Below the pieces are notes generated by a model, which was given only the letters and a program-made list of their open reading frames with translations, was not told where the DNA came from and made no database searches. A stretch of DNA of 64,000 nt from the NCBI GenBank assembly GCA_950075865.1, contig CATMVA010000009.1:32049-96048 (forward strand). The letters run 5' to 3'. The position numbers were made by a program, and so were the translations under genes. Below, piece after piece: positions 34,749-42,107 of the stretch (positions are counted from its first letter, which is position 1; each line of letters begins with the position of its first letter). The stretch comes from an uncultured Oscillospiraceae bacterium. GTDB lineage: Bacteria > Bacillota > Clostridia > Oscillospirales > Oscillospiraceae.

Positions 34749-35420
34749 TCAATCCTCCTTGTGTTGGTCCTTCTTGTCCTGGAACCACTTCCAGCTCATG
34801 ATGTAGGTGGCGGCGGTGCCCACCAGCATGATGCCCAGCATGGCGGCGATCATGAGCCCCTCCATCTCGGCCGGGACAAAGAGGCAGAGAGGCAGGGTCA
34901 CCAGGCCGGCCAGGAAGAACACCCGGCCCCCCATGCGGTTGGTCTTGTTCCAAACGTCTGGGTCGCTGAGGGCCCAGGGGGTGCGGATGCCCATGAACCA
35001 GTTGGTCTTGATCTTGCCCATCAGGTTGCCCAGGAACATGAACAGAAGGGACAGGAACCCCATAATGAGCCGCCCCACCTTCAAGCCACCGGGGTTGATG
35101 GCCTCCGCAATGGTGATGCCCATGACAAAAACTGTGATGCAGGGAAGGGAAATGGCCACCAGATCATAGAGATTTTGAAATTTTTCGTAATTTTTCTTTT
35201 TGGGGTCCAGCCGGGGGAGGAACTGAAGGAGAAGGGCCATGACGGGGGAGATGACGCAGAGCCACCAAAGGAAGCTTTTGGAGGCGTAGTTGTCCACCTG
35301 CCCGGCGGCGTTCCAGTGGATGGGGACCAGCTCAGGCATCCTGTTCCAGAAAAGGGCCACCAGCAGAAAGGGCAGCAGGGACAGCAGCCACATGAGGGCA
35401 ATGGCTTTCTTATTTTTCAT
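34749..35420 (-). CDS. SdpI-like immunity/membrane protein (DUF1648 plus SdpI)
   Basis: The 223-residue protein has six membrane segments. The N-terminal part shows the DUF1648 pattern WNRMPELVPIHWNAAGQVDN. The second half resembles SdpI, with IKTNWFMGIRTPWALSDPDV and WNKTNRMGGRVFF. In B. subtilis, SdpI confers immunity to the SDP toxin and also sequesters the SdpR repressor; here an ArsR/SdpR-type gene overlaps its start by 11 bases. The ATG follows AAAGGAGAAAACCGCG. Whether it protects against a toxin is inference, since no toxin gene is present. Confidence 0.85.
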   Translation of the reverse strand: MKNKKAIALMWLLSLLPFLLVALFWNRMPELVPIHWNAAGQVDNYASKSFLWWLCVISPVMALLLQFLPRLDPKKKNYEKFQNLYDLVAISLPCITVFVMGITIAEAINPGGLKVGRLIMGFLSLLFMFLGNLMGKIKTNWFMGIRTPWALSDPDVWNKTNRMGGRVFFLAGLVTLPLCLFVPAEMEGLMIAAMLGIMLVGTAATYIMSWKWFQDKKDQHKED

Positions 35421-35688
35421 CGCGGTTTTCTCCTTTCAGCCCGGCCACCCAGCCGGTGATCTCGTCCAGGACGGACAGGTTGAGCTCGTAGTAGATGAAT
35501 TTGCCTCTCCGGTCGTCGCTCACCAGCCCGGCCTCCTTCAGCACCGACAGGTGGTGGGAGACCGTGGCTCCGGTCATGTCGAACCGGGCGCCGATGTCCC
35601 CGGCGGTCATGGCGCCCGCCTTCAGCAGGTCCAGGATCTGCCGGCGGGTGGGGTCGGAGAGGGCCTTAAAGGTCTGTTGGAAGCTCAC
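35410..35688 (-). CDS. ArsR-family autorepressor, SdpR type
   Basis: The 92-residue winged-helix protein opens SFQQTFKALSDPTRRQILDL, with the recognition helix in GATVSHHLSVLKEAGLV and the wing at DDRRGKFIYYEL. No metal-binding cysteine motif (CxCxxC/D) is present, which supports the SdpR type over a metal sensor. The start is GTG at 35688 with GGGAGG 7 bases upstream. It is the first gene of the SdpR-SdpI-ABC operon. A palindrome overlaps its promoter. Confidence 0.9.
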   Translation of the reverse strand: MSFQQTFKALSDPTRRQILDLLKAGAMTAGDIGARFDMTGATVSHHLSVLKEAGLVSDDRRGKFIYYELNLSVLDEITGWVAGLKGENRDEK

Positions 35689-35710
35689 GGGCTTTCCTCC
35701 CTTGTTCCTT

Positions 35711-35730
35711 ATTTAGAATTTCGTCTAAAT
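35711..35730. promoter_or_regulatory. Operator of the SdpR-type repressor
   Basis: ATTTAGA-N6-TCTAAAT is an inverted repeat that abuts the -10 box and covers the start site. A further half-site TTTAGA is found at 35764-35769, just upstream of the -35 box. Confidence 0.75.
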
Positions 35731-35757
35731 GATACCATCGGGCCGGTGGGATGTCAA
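35729..35757 (-). promoter_or_regulatory. Promoter of the SdpR operon
   Basis: On the minus strand TTGACA (35752-35757) and TATCAT (35729-35734) have a 17-base spacer. Confidence 0.85.
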
Positions 35758-35802
35758 GAGATATTTAGAGAATTATCAAAATGTTAAAAATTTATCTACA
35801 GG

Positions 35803-35832
35803 AAAAGCCCGGAGGTGATCCACCGGGCTTTT
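35803..35832 (-). terminator. Terminator of the GH3 gene
   Basis: AAAAGCCCGG and CCGGGCTTTT pair around AGGTGATCCA; on the minus strand the stem is followed by TCCTG, so the T tract is limited to the stem itself. Confidence 0.6.
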
Positions 35833-35850
35833 GGGCGTTTGGTTCAATAT

Positions 35851-37086
35851 TCAGTTCTCCTCCAAGGGAAGGACGCCCCGGTCCAATTTGAGAAGCAGGA
35901 TGCGTTCCACGCTTTCGTCGATGCGGCTCTCGGGGATGTCTCCCCGCTCCACCGCCTGGGAAAGGGCGTCGATGGCCGTGTCCAGATCCATGGGGCACAG
36001 GAGCATATCCACCCCGGCCTGGACTGCCCGGACGGCCACCTCCCGGTCGCCGTAGTGGTCGGAGATGGCCTTCATGGCCAAGGCATCGGTCATGATGACG
36101 CCGGAAAAGCCCATCTCCTTCCGGAGAAGCCCGGTGACCAGCTGGTAGGAGAAAACCGCCGGGTCCTCGCTCACGTCTGGGACGATGAGGTGGCCCATCA
36201 TCACGGCGTCGGCCCCGGCGTCGATGCCGGCCTGGAAGGGGAGAAGCTCCCCGGCGCGCAGCTCGTCCAGAGTGCGGTGGACGTAGGCCGAGCCGTAGTG
36301 GCTGTCCCCGGTGGTGCCGCCGTGGCCGGGGAAGTGCTTGAGGACGCAGGCAACGCCCCCGTCGTGGAAGCCCCGGACGGCGGCGGGGATCAGCTGGGCG
36401 GCCTGGCCAAAGTCGTCGCTGTACGCCCGGTCGCCGATGACCGTGTTGGAGGGCTCGGTGAGCACATCGGCCACGGGGGCCAGGTCCAGGTTGAAGCCCA
36501 GGGCGGCCATGTCGCCGCCGATGGTGGCGGCGTTTTGACGGGCGGTCTCAGGGCCCTGGTCCTTAAAGGTGAGCATGGCCTCCAACCGTGTGGTGCCCAC
36601 CGTCCGCATGAGCCGGCCCACCCGGCCTCCCTCCTCGTCGCAGGTGAGGAGAAGGGGGATGGGGGAGGCGCTTTGGAGGTCGGAGAGTAAGGCGGCGACC
36701 TGGTCGGCGCTGACCAGGTTTTCAGTGTTCAGGAGAAATCCGCCTACGGGATAGGTCTCCAGGGCATCCAGAAGGGTTTCGCCGGCGGCGGTCACCGAAG
36801 AGGTCCCCGTGAGGGCCGAGGGGGAGACCAACATCATCTGGCAGAGTTTCTCCCGAAGGGTCATGCCGGCCAGGATAGCCTGGATCCGATTCTGGAGTTG
36901 GGTCTCTGGGGCGGGGGTGGGCTCCGGTGTGGGGCTGGGGGTGGGTGTTGCCGAAGAGGCGGGACTTCCGGGGGTGGGTCCCGGCTCCGGCGGGGTCAGG
37001 AGCCGGAGGAAGGGAAGGGCTCCGGCCAGCACCAGAAGAATGCCGGCCAGAGCGACGGCGGGCCATTTGGCAGATCCCTTGTCCAT
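35851..37086 (-). CDS. Membrane-anchored glycoside hydrolase family 3 (NagZ-like) enzyme
   Basis: The 411-residue protein has an N-terminal membrane anchor (about residues 10-30) and a Pro/Thr/Ser spacer (31-62). A GH3 N-terminal domain follows with TCDEEGGRVGRLM, the NagZ-type loop KHFPGHGGTTGDSHY, MMGHLIVPDV and the nucleophile Asp in GVIMTDALAM. The loop with His is characteristic of bacterial beta-N-acetylhexosaminidases acting on peptidoglycan sugars; the substrate is inferred. The ATG follows AAAGGAGGTCTTCCCT. It is a single-gene unit, divergent from the 37-kb noncoding region. Confidence 0.88.
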   Translation of the reverse strand: MDKGSAKWPAVALAGILLVLAGALPFLRLLTPPEPGPTPGSPASSATPTPSPTPEPTPAPETQLQNRIQAILAGMTLREKLCQMMLVSPSALTGTSSVTAAGETLLDALETYPVGGFLLNTENLVSADQVAALLSDLQSASPIPLLLTCDEEGGRVGRLMRTVGTTRLEAMLTFKDQGPETARQNAATIGGDMAALGFNLDLAPVADVLTEPSNTVIGDRAYSDDFGQAAQLIPAAVRGFHDGGVACVLKHFPGHGGTTGDSHYGSAYVHRTLDELRAGELLPFQAGIDAGADAVMMGHLIVPDVSEDPAVFSYQLVTGLLRKEMGFSGVIMTDALAMKAISDHYGDREVAVRAVQAGVDMLLCPMDLDTAIDALSQAVERGDIPESRIDESVERILLLKLDRGVLPLEEN

Positions 37087-37160
37087 AGGGAAGACCTCCT
37101 TTGTGTGTCCGAATAGCGGGACCGAAATAGAACAAAAGTTCTATAAATTTTCCTTAGTTG

Positions 37161-37515
37161 TATTGACCGGCGGGGGGAAATGGTGTATGCTGACGGTGGA
37201 AGTGGAACGGGCGTTCTATTTTCGCCCCGTGTGAAGGAGGAATGGAAGAAGAAACGTGTAGAGGATATGGTTGGACGGCTTTTGGGGCTGCTGGGGCATG
37301 TGTCGGGCGAAAGACCGGGGGTGGGTGTCCTACTGAGGACGGGTCCCCGGCGAAATAAGTTCGCCGGGGCCTACGCTACAAACGCGCCCCCGGTAGGGCT
37401 GCGGTTGTCGGAGGGCCGGGTGGATTCGCTTTTGCTGCGGCAAAAGCCACGGCGGTTGCGGCGCGCCCCCCCCGGCGCACCGCCAAGAGCCGCCTTTCGG
37501 ATCCATCCTCTCCGG
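37161..37515. other. Structured noncoding stretch between the GH3 gene and the tRNAs
   Basis: No convincing gene. A plus-strand promoter-like pair, TTGACC-N17-TATGCT, is at about 37161-37189, and GAAGGAGG at about 37231 is followed too closely by ATG. Beyond it are GTCC-TACTGA-GGAC (37328-37341) and a 10-bp stem CCCCGGCGAA-ATAAG-TTCGCCGGGG (37348-37372). A GC-rich stretch with a C8 run follows (near 37468-37475). The region may encode a small RNA or be 3' sequence of the tRNA unit. Confidence 0.4.
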
Positions 37516-37560
37516 TAAAAAAATATTTCTGTTTCCCCAAAAGGGGGAAACAGAAATATC
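37516..37560 (-). terminator. Terminator of the tRNA operon
   Basis: A stem of about 16 bp, AATATTTCTGTTTCCCC with GGGGAAACAGAAATAT, lies just past the tRNA-Tyr CCA. On the minus strand TTTTTTTACC follows. Confidence 0.88.
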
Positions 37561-37561
37561 T

Positions 37562-37646
37562 TGGTGGGAGAGGGTGGATTCGAACCACCGAAGCGATACG
37601 CAACAGATTTACAGTCTGCCCCATTTGGCCACTCTGGAACTCCTCC
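37562..37646 (-). tRNA. tRNA-Tyr (anticodon GTA)
   Basis: 85 bases with encoded CCA. The anticodon loop is CTGTAAA, the T arm GGTGG-TTCGAAT-CCACC, and the long variable arm (around GCGTATCGC) marks a class II tRNA. The D stem CCA/TGG pairs. In the acceptor stem, GGAGGAG faces CTCTCCC, which leaves one A-C mismatch (positions 3-70) and one G-T pair (4-69); the usual sequence would be CTCCTCC. Confidence 0.9.
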
Positions 37647-37649
37647 ATG

Positions 37650-37725
37650 TGGAGCTGGTTGACGGACTTGAACCCCCGACCTGCTGATTACAAATCAGCT
37701 GCTCTACCAACTGAGCTAAACCAGC
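37650..37725 (-). tRNA. tRNA-Thr (anticodon TGT)
   Basis: 76 bases with encoded CCA and a complete cloverleaf: acceptor GCTGGTT/AACCAGC, anticodon stem GCTGA/TCAGC with loop TTTGTAA, T arm CGGGG-TTCAAGT-CCGTC (one G-T pair). It is 3 bases upstream of tRNA-Tyr in the same transcript. Confidence 0.95.
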
Positions 37726-37756
37726 AGACCAGCAAGGCTGTCCAACAGCAAAAGTT

Positions 37757-37785
37757 ATTCTATCAGATGTGTAAGAGGTTGTCAA
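37757..37785 (-). promoter_or_regulatory. Promoter of the tRNA operon
   Basis: On the minus strand TTGACA (37780-37785) and TAGAAT (37757-37762) have a 17-base spacer, about 30 bases upstream of tRNA-Thr. Confidence 0.9.
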
Positions 37786-37844
37786 GAAAAAATTATGATG
37801 TTTGTGCTGTGGGCCAGAAAATGCCCCACAAGGAAGGAGTACAA

Positions 37845-38075
37845 ATGACATTGCGGGAAATAGGGGTCAGCTACCGTTACCAGGCCGACGTGATCCGGCA
37901 CCGGATCCAGCTGGTCAGTGAGCTGCCCGTCCGGACCGAGGCCGAGGCCGTGGCCAGGGAGGAACGGCTGCGGCTGCTGGAGGCCATGCGCCGGGACGTG
38001 CGGGACATGGCGGTGATCTGTGAGCGGTACTATGAGCCGGGTTACCGGATCTGTGAGAAATATTCGATTGCATAG
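37845..38075 (+). CDS. Small helical protein of unknown function (76 aa)
   Basis: The protein is very charged (many Arg and Glu) and almost certainly helical from VSYRYQADVIRHRIQLV to its end YRICEKYSIA. The ATG at 37845 follows AAGGAAGGAG by 6 bases. It has no known motif. It is the first of two small genes on the plus strand; the second encodes a sigma-region-4-like protein, with a hairpin repeat between them that begins at this gene's stop codon. A role together with that regulator is plausible but unproven. Confidence 0.7.
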   Translation: MTLREIGVSYRYQADVIRHRIQLVSELPVRTEAEAVAREERLRLLEAMRRDVRDMAVICERYYEPGYRICEKYSIA

Positions 38076-38126
38076 GCAGCCCATGGGCTGCCGGGACGGT
38101 CGTTCGGCTTTGCCGAATGACGTCCG
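38075..38126 (+). repeat. Two-hairpin repeat, copy B
   Basis: GGCAGCCC-AT-GGGCTGCC (38075-38092) begins with the last base of the upstream TAG stop codon. Next is GGGACGGTCGTTCGGC-TTT-GCCGAATGACGTCC (38093-38125). Core and layout match copies A (31222-31303) and C (55666-55731). It may act as a 3' end or mRNA-stabilising structure between two cotranscribed genes. Confidence 0.78.
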
Positions 38127-38170
38127 CGAAAGGCCAGGTGCAGGTATATTATTTGAATGGAGGACAAAAA

Positions 38171-38494
38171 GTGAGTGGTACAAGGTACAGACGGGGCGGC
38201 ATCTACGCCGCCGACATGGCGAATTATGCCCGGATGCTCTCCGAGGAGAACACGAACACCGAGGAGATGAACCGAGTCAAGCTGGCCCTGTGGCGGGCCC
38301 TTCACGAGGACGTGACCGAGAAGCAGCGGCGGTACATGCTCCTCTATTACGGCGAGGGGCTCAACATGAACGAGATCGGCGAGCGGGAGGGGGTGGACAA
38401 GTCCACCGTCTCCCGAACCATCCGCCGGGGAGAGGAGCGGCTGCGGCGGTGTCTGCGGTACGGCGCCAAGCGGCTTCTTTTGGCCGAGAAATAA
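38171..38494 (+). CDS. Sigma-70 region 4-like DNA-binding protein
   Basis: The 107-residue protein contains a single sigma region 4 helix-turn-helix (about residues 55-100: VTEKQRRYMLLYYGEGLN, MNEIGEREGVDKSTVSRTIR). There is no region 2, so it cannot by itself melt a promoter. The GTG start at 38171 is chosen because ATGGAGG lies 8 bases upstream; the 18 codons open before it overlap the hairpin repeat spacing. It follows the 76-residue gene and is ended by the terminator at 38501. It may be an anti-sigma, a transcription accessory protein or a domesticated regulator. Confidence 0.78.
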   Translation: MSGTRYRRGGIYAADMANYARMLSEENTNTEEMNRVKLALWRALHEDVTEKQRRYMLLYYGEGLNMNEIGEREGVDKSTVSRTIRRGEERLRRCLRYGAKRLLLAEK

Positions 38495-38500
38495 GAGCGG

Positions 38501-38537
38501 AAGCAAGCCCCTCTGCCGTGCAGAGGGGCTTGCTTGT
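38501..38537. terminator. Bidirectional terminator
   Basis: AAGCAAGCCCCTCTGC and GCAGAGGGGCTTGCTT form a 16-bp stem with loop CGT, between convergent genes. Confidence 0.88.
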
Positions 38538-38540
38538 TGT

Positions 38541-40382
38541 TCACACGTTGCCCTTGACGGCCCGCCAGGCCCCCAGGCAGGTGCAGAGGAAATACCCGCC
38601 GTAAATGAGAAGGAGGGCCCCGGCGGTGAGAAGGCTGGCGTGGACCGAGTCCACGTGCCCGATCAGGTTGATGATCTCGTTGGCAGCCCGCATCCCAACA
38701 AAGGTGTGGATGATCCCCAGGGCCAGGGGGAGGAGGAAGGCCAGGGCCACCTGGCGGATGAGGGCGCTCCGCCGCATGGAGAGGGGGGCGCCCAGCTTGG
38801 AGAGCAGCTCGTAGCGCTGGGCGTTGTCGGCGGCCTGGCTCAGCTGTTGAAGGGCCAGCACCGCCCCGGCGGTGACCAGGAACACCAGGCCCAGGTAAAG
38901 GCCCATGTAAAGCACCAGCAGCTTGGAGCCCATCTGGTCGAAGTAGTCGTCCAGCTTGAAGCTGCCCCACAGGTTCAGTTGGGTGGAGCGCGCCACCTCC
39001 GTCAGAGCGGTGCGGACGGCCTGGTCGGCGGCGTAGGGTTCTCCACGGAAGGTGAAGTTTATGACCTGCCGACTGACGTCCAGCCGTTCGGCCACGTCGT
39101 CCTCCACTACCAGCACCTTTCCCGGGGCCAGGCCGTTGGCCATGGACTGGGGCGCGGCGGTGGGGAGAGGGGAGGTCATCCTCGGCTCCCCCCGGAGGGC
39201 CATGACCGCGTCGTACTCCGAGCGGGAGACCACCCCCAGGTAGCCGCTTTCCCCGGTGATCTCCCGGTCGTTGTAGCGTAGGAGGAAGCTCTCGGTCCGG
39301 GAGAAGGTCGCCTCGGGGTCCAGCCCCGCCGGGAGGAAGAGCTCGTTGGGGTCGGAGGGCCGGAAGTCCAGGGCCTGGGCATAGCTGGAGAGGGTCAGGT
39401 CGAAGGGGGAGTCAGACTGGACGGCGGAGGTGATGGTGTCGTTGAGGCCCACCGAGCAGGCCGTGACCCCCATGGCCAGCAGGAGGAGGATGCAGATGAC
39501 CGTGTTGGAAAGGCAGTTGGTATGGACCTTGCCGCTCCACTGACGTAGGACAAACATATTGAGGCCCTTGTAGTAGCTGGGGTGGCCGCGGGTGAGCCGC
39601 AGGAGAAAGCCCGAAAGGGACCGGAAGATGAGGAAGGTGCCCAGGGTGCCCAGGCCCAGCATGATGAACCAGAGAAGGTCGATGGCCAGCAGCCCCCGCT
39701 TCAGCAGGATGGCGTAGGCTGTCCCCAGGCAGGTGCAGCCCAGCAGGAAGAGGGCCACCGACAGGGAGAGGGAACGCTGGGCGATCTCCTCGTTTTTCCG
39801 CTCCCCCCGGATCAGGTCGATGAGATTGGACCGGGAGACGGTCACCCCGGTAAAGAGCATGACCACCAGGAAGATGACCCCGAAGTAGAGGGCGGTCTTG
39901 CCCACGGCGGCCCAGGAGACGTGGAAAGCGAAGAGGTCGGGGGGGGCGGCCAGAAACATGGCCACCGTCAGCTTGTCCAGGCCCCAGGCGCACAGCAGGC
40001 CCAGGGCAAGGCCGCTCGCCAGGGCGGCAAGGCCGATGAGCAGGGTCTCCCCTACCAGGAGCCGGGAGACCTTCCCCGTGTCCATGCCCAGGAGAAAGTA
40101 GGTGCCTAGCTCCCGCTTCCGCCGCTTCATCAGAAACTGGTTGGCATAGAGGATGAGCCCGGCCAGGACCACCGAGACGAAGGCCGAGAACACGTTGATG
40201 AGGATGAAGATGCTCTCCACCAGGCCCCGGCGGCTGTGCTGACCCAGAAGGGTCATGATGCTTTGTCCTTCCAGGGAGTTGAAGGTGTAAAAGAGGCACA
40301 CCCCGAAGGTGAGGGTGATGAAGTAGACGGCGTAGTCCCGAAGGCTCCGCCGCACGTTGCGAAGGACCAGTTTAGAGAGCAT
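38541..40382 (-). CDS. BceB-like FtsX permease
   Basis: The 613-residue membrane protein has ten predicted helices in the BceB/VraG order: one N-terminal, groups of three around residues 55-240, then a large extracellular domain (about 325-510) and the final three helices. The N terminus, KLVLRNVRRSLRDYAVYFIT, matches the family. These permeases with their ATPase detect and remove peptide antibiotics such as bacitracin. The ATG follows GGGAGGTGAAGTGAGCC and overlaps the ATPase gene by 11 bases. No BceRS-type two-component pair is adjacent. Confidence 0.88.
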   Translation of the reverse strand: MLSKLVLRNVRRSLRDYAVYFITLTFGVCLFYTFNSLEGQSIMTLLGQHSRRGLVESIFILINVFSAFVSVVLAGLILYANQFLMKRRKRELGTYFLLGMDTGKVSRLLVGETLLIGLAALASGLALGLLCAWGLDKLTVAMFLAAPPDLFAFHVSWAAVGKTALYFGVIFLVVMLFTGVTVSRSNLIDLIRGERKNEEIAQRSLSLSVALFLLGCTCLGTAYAILLKRGLLAIDLLWFIMLGLGTLGTFLIFRSLSGFLLRLTRGHPSYYKGLNMFVLRQWSGKVHTNCLSNTVICILLLLAMGVTACSVGLNDTITSAVQSDSPFDLTLSSYAQALDFRPSDPNELFLPAGLDPEATFSRTESFLLRYNDREITGESGYLGVVSRSEYDAVMALRGEPRMTSPLPTAAPQSMANGLAPGKVLVVEDDVAERLDVSRQVINFTFRGEPYAADQAVRTALTEVARSTQLNLWGSFKLDDYFDQMGSKLLVLYMGLYLGLVFLVTAGAVLALQQLSQAADNAQRYELLSKLGAPLSMRRSALIRQVALAFLLPLALGIIHTFVGMRAANEIINLIGHVDSVHASLLTAGALLLIYGGYFLCTCLGAWRAVKGNV

Positions 40383-41139
40383 GGCTCACTTCACCTCCCA
40401 GTTCGCTGACCACCGAGAGGATCTCCCGGAAGAATTCGCCCCGGTCCCGCCCCTCCCGGCGGAGCTCCCGGTAGAGCCGTCCGTCCTGGAGGAAGAGGAT
40501 GCGCCGGCACCAGGAAGCGGTAAAGGCGTCGTGGGTCACCATGAGGATGGTGGCCCCCTCCTCCCGGTTGAGGGTGTCCAGCTGCCGGAGGAGGAGCCCG
40601 GCGGCCTTGGAGTCCAGGGCTCCGGTGGGCTCGTCGGCCAGGACGAGGGCGGGCCGGGTCACCATGGCACGGGCGGCAGCCACCCGCTGCTGCTGGCCTC
40701 CCGACATCTGGTAGGGGTACTTGTCCAGCACGTCCTCCACCTCCAGGAGCCGGGCGGCCTCTTTGGCCAGCGGTTCCACCTTCCGGGGGTCGCAGCCCGC
40801 GATGGTCAGGGCCAGGGCGATGTTTTCCAACCCGGTGAGGGTGTCCAGCAGGTTGCAGTCCTGGAAGATAAAGCCCAGCCGTTCCCGGCGGAATTTGGAT
40901 AGGGCCTTGCCCCGGAGTTTGGTCAAGTCGGTGCCGTCCACCGTGATGGAGCCGGCGGTGGGAGTGTCAATGGTGGAGATACAGTTCAAAAAGGTGGTCT
41001 TGCCGCTGCCCGAGGGGCCCATGACCCCTACAAACTCGCCGGGAAAGACCTTCAGGTCCAGCCCCCGGAGGGCGTTGGTGCGGGTGCCTTTGCCGCCGTA
41101 AGTTTTTTCTAATCCGTTTACTGTCAGGATGGGTTCCAT
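40372..41139 (-). CDS. BceA-like ABC transporter ATP-binding protein
   Basis: The 255-residue ATPase carries Walker A GPSGSGKTTF, signature MSGGQQQRVAAARA, Walker B ALVLADEPTGALD and the switch His in VTHDAF. It belongs to the MacB/LolD/BceA class. The ATG at 41139 follows GGAGGCCGGGAT; the longer open frame upstream is a shadow of the XRE gene. It is the first gene of the two-gene exporter unit. Its promoter region (41140-41240) has no clear operator and is bounded by the terminator at 41243. Confidence 0.93.
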   Translation of the reverse strand: MEPILTVNGLEKTYGGKGTRTNALRGLDLKVFPGEFVGVMGPSGSGKTTFLNCISTIDTPTAGSITVDGTDLTKLRGKALSKFRRERLGFIFQDCNLLDTLTGLENIALALTIAGCDPRKVEPLAKEAARLLEVEDVLDKYPYQMSGGQQQRVAAARAMVTRPALVLADEPTGALDSKAAGLLLRQLDTLNREEGATILMVTHDAFTASWCRRILFLQDGRLYRELRREGRDRGEFFREILSVVSELGGEVSHAL

Positions 41140-41242
41140 ATCCCGGCCTCCTTCATTCTTGGTAGGGGAAGTATACCAGAAACAATTTAAGACTCCTTTG
41201 GGAGGGGATAAAGAAAGGTTAAAGATTTTCTTGGGAAAAGAA

Positions 41243-41285
41243 AAAAGCTGGGGCGGCCCGGTAGGGCCGCCCCAGCTTTTTATTT
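41243..41285 (-). terminator. Terminator of the long XRE gene
   Basis: AAAAGCTGGGGCGGCCC and GGGCCGCCCCAGCTTTT form a perfect 17-bp stem with loop GGTA; on the minus strand it is followed by TTTTCTTTT. The right arm reaches the XRE stop codon. Confidence 0.9.
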
Positions 41286-42041
41286 TTCCTCGGGGAATTT
41301 TTCCGATTGGATCCCCATGTAGACCAGAAGCCCCACGCAGACCGCCAGGATCCCTAAAAAGAGGGCGGTCACAAAATTCATCATGGTCTCGTTCCCGTGG
41401 AACAGGGCATCTCCCCCGATGATAGCCGCCACCCCCAGCAGGATCCCGGCGGTGGAGGCGGGGATCATGAGCCGGAAACGCTGGCGGAAGGTCTCGTATT
41501 CCTCCCAGTCGGGGCAGGGCGGGCAGACGGGGAAGAGCTTTTTGACCTCGTCCTCGGCCAGCCCGGCGTTGACGAAGAGAAAGACCGCCAGGGCGATACA
41601 CAAAAGCAGGGGGATCACGACCAGATCGCTCTCCCCGAAGATCCCGTTCAGGGTCAGCATGAAGGAGACACCGGTCAAAATCAGCCCCACCCCCAGGGCG
41701 ATCATCAGGGAGAAACGGTCGATATGCTGGGCATAGAGATACCAGGGGTCGGGCTCCTCGTAAAGCTCCTCCCCATCGGGCGCGGGCTCCGCAGGCGGTT
41801 CCTCCTGGGTCAGGGTCTGGACACCGGCCTCCTCGGGCAGCTTCTCCCGCATGAGGGCGTCCAGGGAGCAGCCCAGCAGCTGGGCCAGGGTGAGCAGGGT
41901 GCCGGCCTCGGGCATGGTCAGGCCGCTCTCCCACTTGCCCACCGCCTGGCGGGAGACACCCAGAGCCTCGGCCAGGGTCTCCTGGGTGTAGCCCGCCCGG
42001 CGGCGGAGCTGGGGCAGATTTTCCGAAAAACGATTTTCCAT
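41280..42041 (-). CDS. XRE-family regulator with four membrane helices (long paralogue)
   Basis: The 253-residue protein has an N-terminal helix-turn-helix (about residues 6-60) nearly identical in its core to the short paralogue at 26323-26721. An acidic linker (about 65-105) follows, then four membrane segments (about 118-137, 145-163, 187-208, 215-240). The ATG at 42041 follows GGAAAGGAAGGTCACAACC. A perfect 11-bp palindrome lies 56 bases upstream. The pair of membrane-bound regulators suggests duplication with loss of the middle in the short copy. Confidence 0.85.
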   Translation of the reverse strand: MENRFSENLPQLRRRAGYTQETLAEALGVSRQAVGKWESGLTMPEAGTLLTLAQLLGCSLDALMREKLPEEAGVQTLTQEEPPAEPAPDGEELYEEPDPWYLYAQHIDRFSLMIALGVGLILTGVSFMLTLNGIFGESDLVVIPLLLCIALAVFLFVNAGLAEDEVKKLFPVCPPCPDWEEYETFRQRFRLMIPASTAGILLGVAAIIGGDALFHGNETMMNFVTALFLGILAVCVGLLVYMGIQSEKFPEEK

Positions 42042-42096
42042 GGTTGTGACCTTCCTTTCCGCTCCAGTTTGCCATAAGGAGGGGGAAAGGTCCACC

Positions 42097-42107
42097 AACC
42101 TCAGGTT
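42097..42107. promoter_or_regulatory. AACCT-C-AGGTT palindrome upstream of the long XRE gene
   Basis: A perfect 5-1-5 palindrome. The same site with one change is found upstream of the short paralogue (26818-26828). Likely binding site of one or both regulators. Confidence 0.5.

Noticed and set aside
37180..37518. Possible 112-residue protein upstream of the tRNAs on the plus strand
   Set aside because: The C-terminal half is Arg/Pro-rich low complexity through hairpins and the tRNA terminator, and no ribosome site fits the start.
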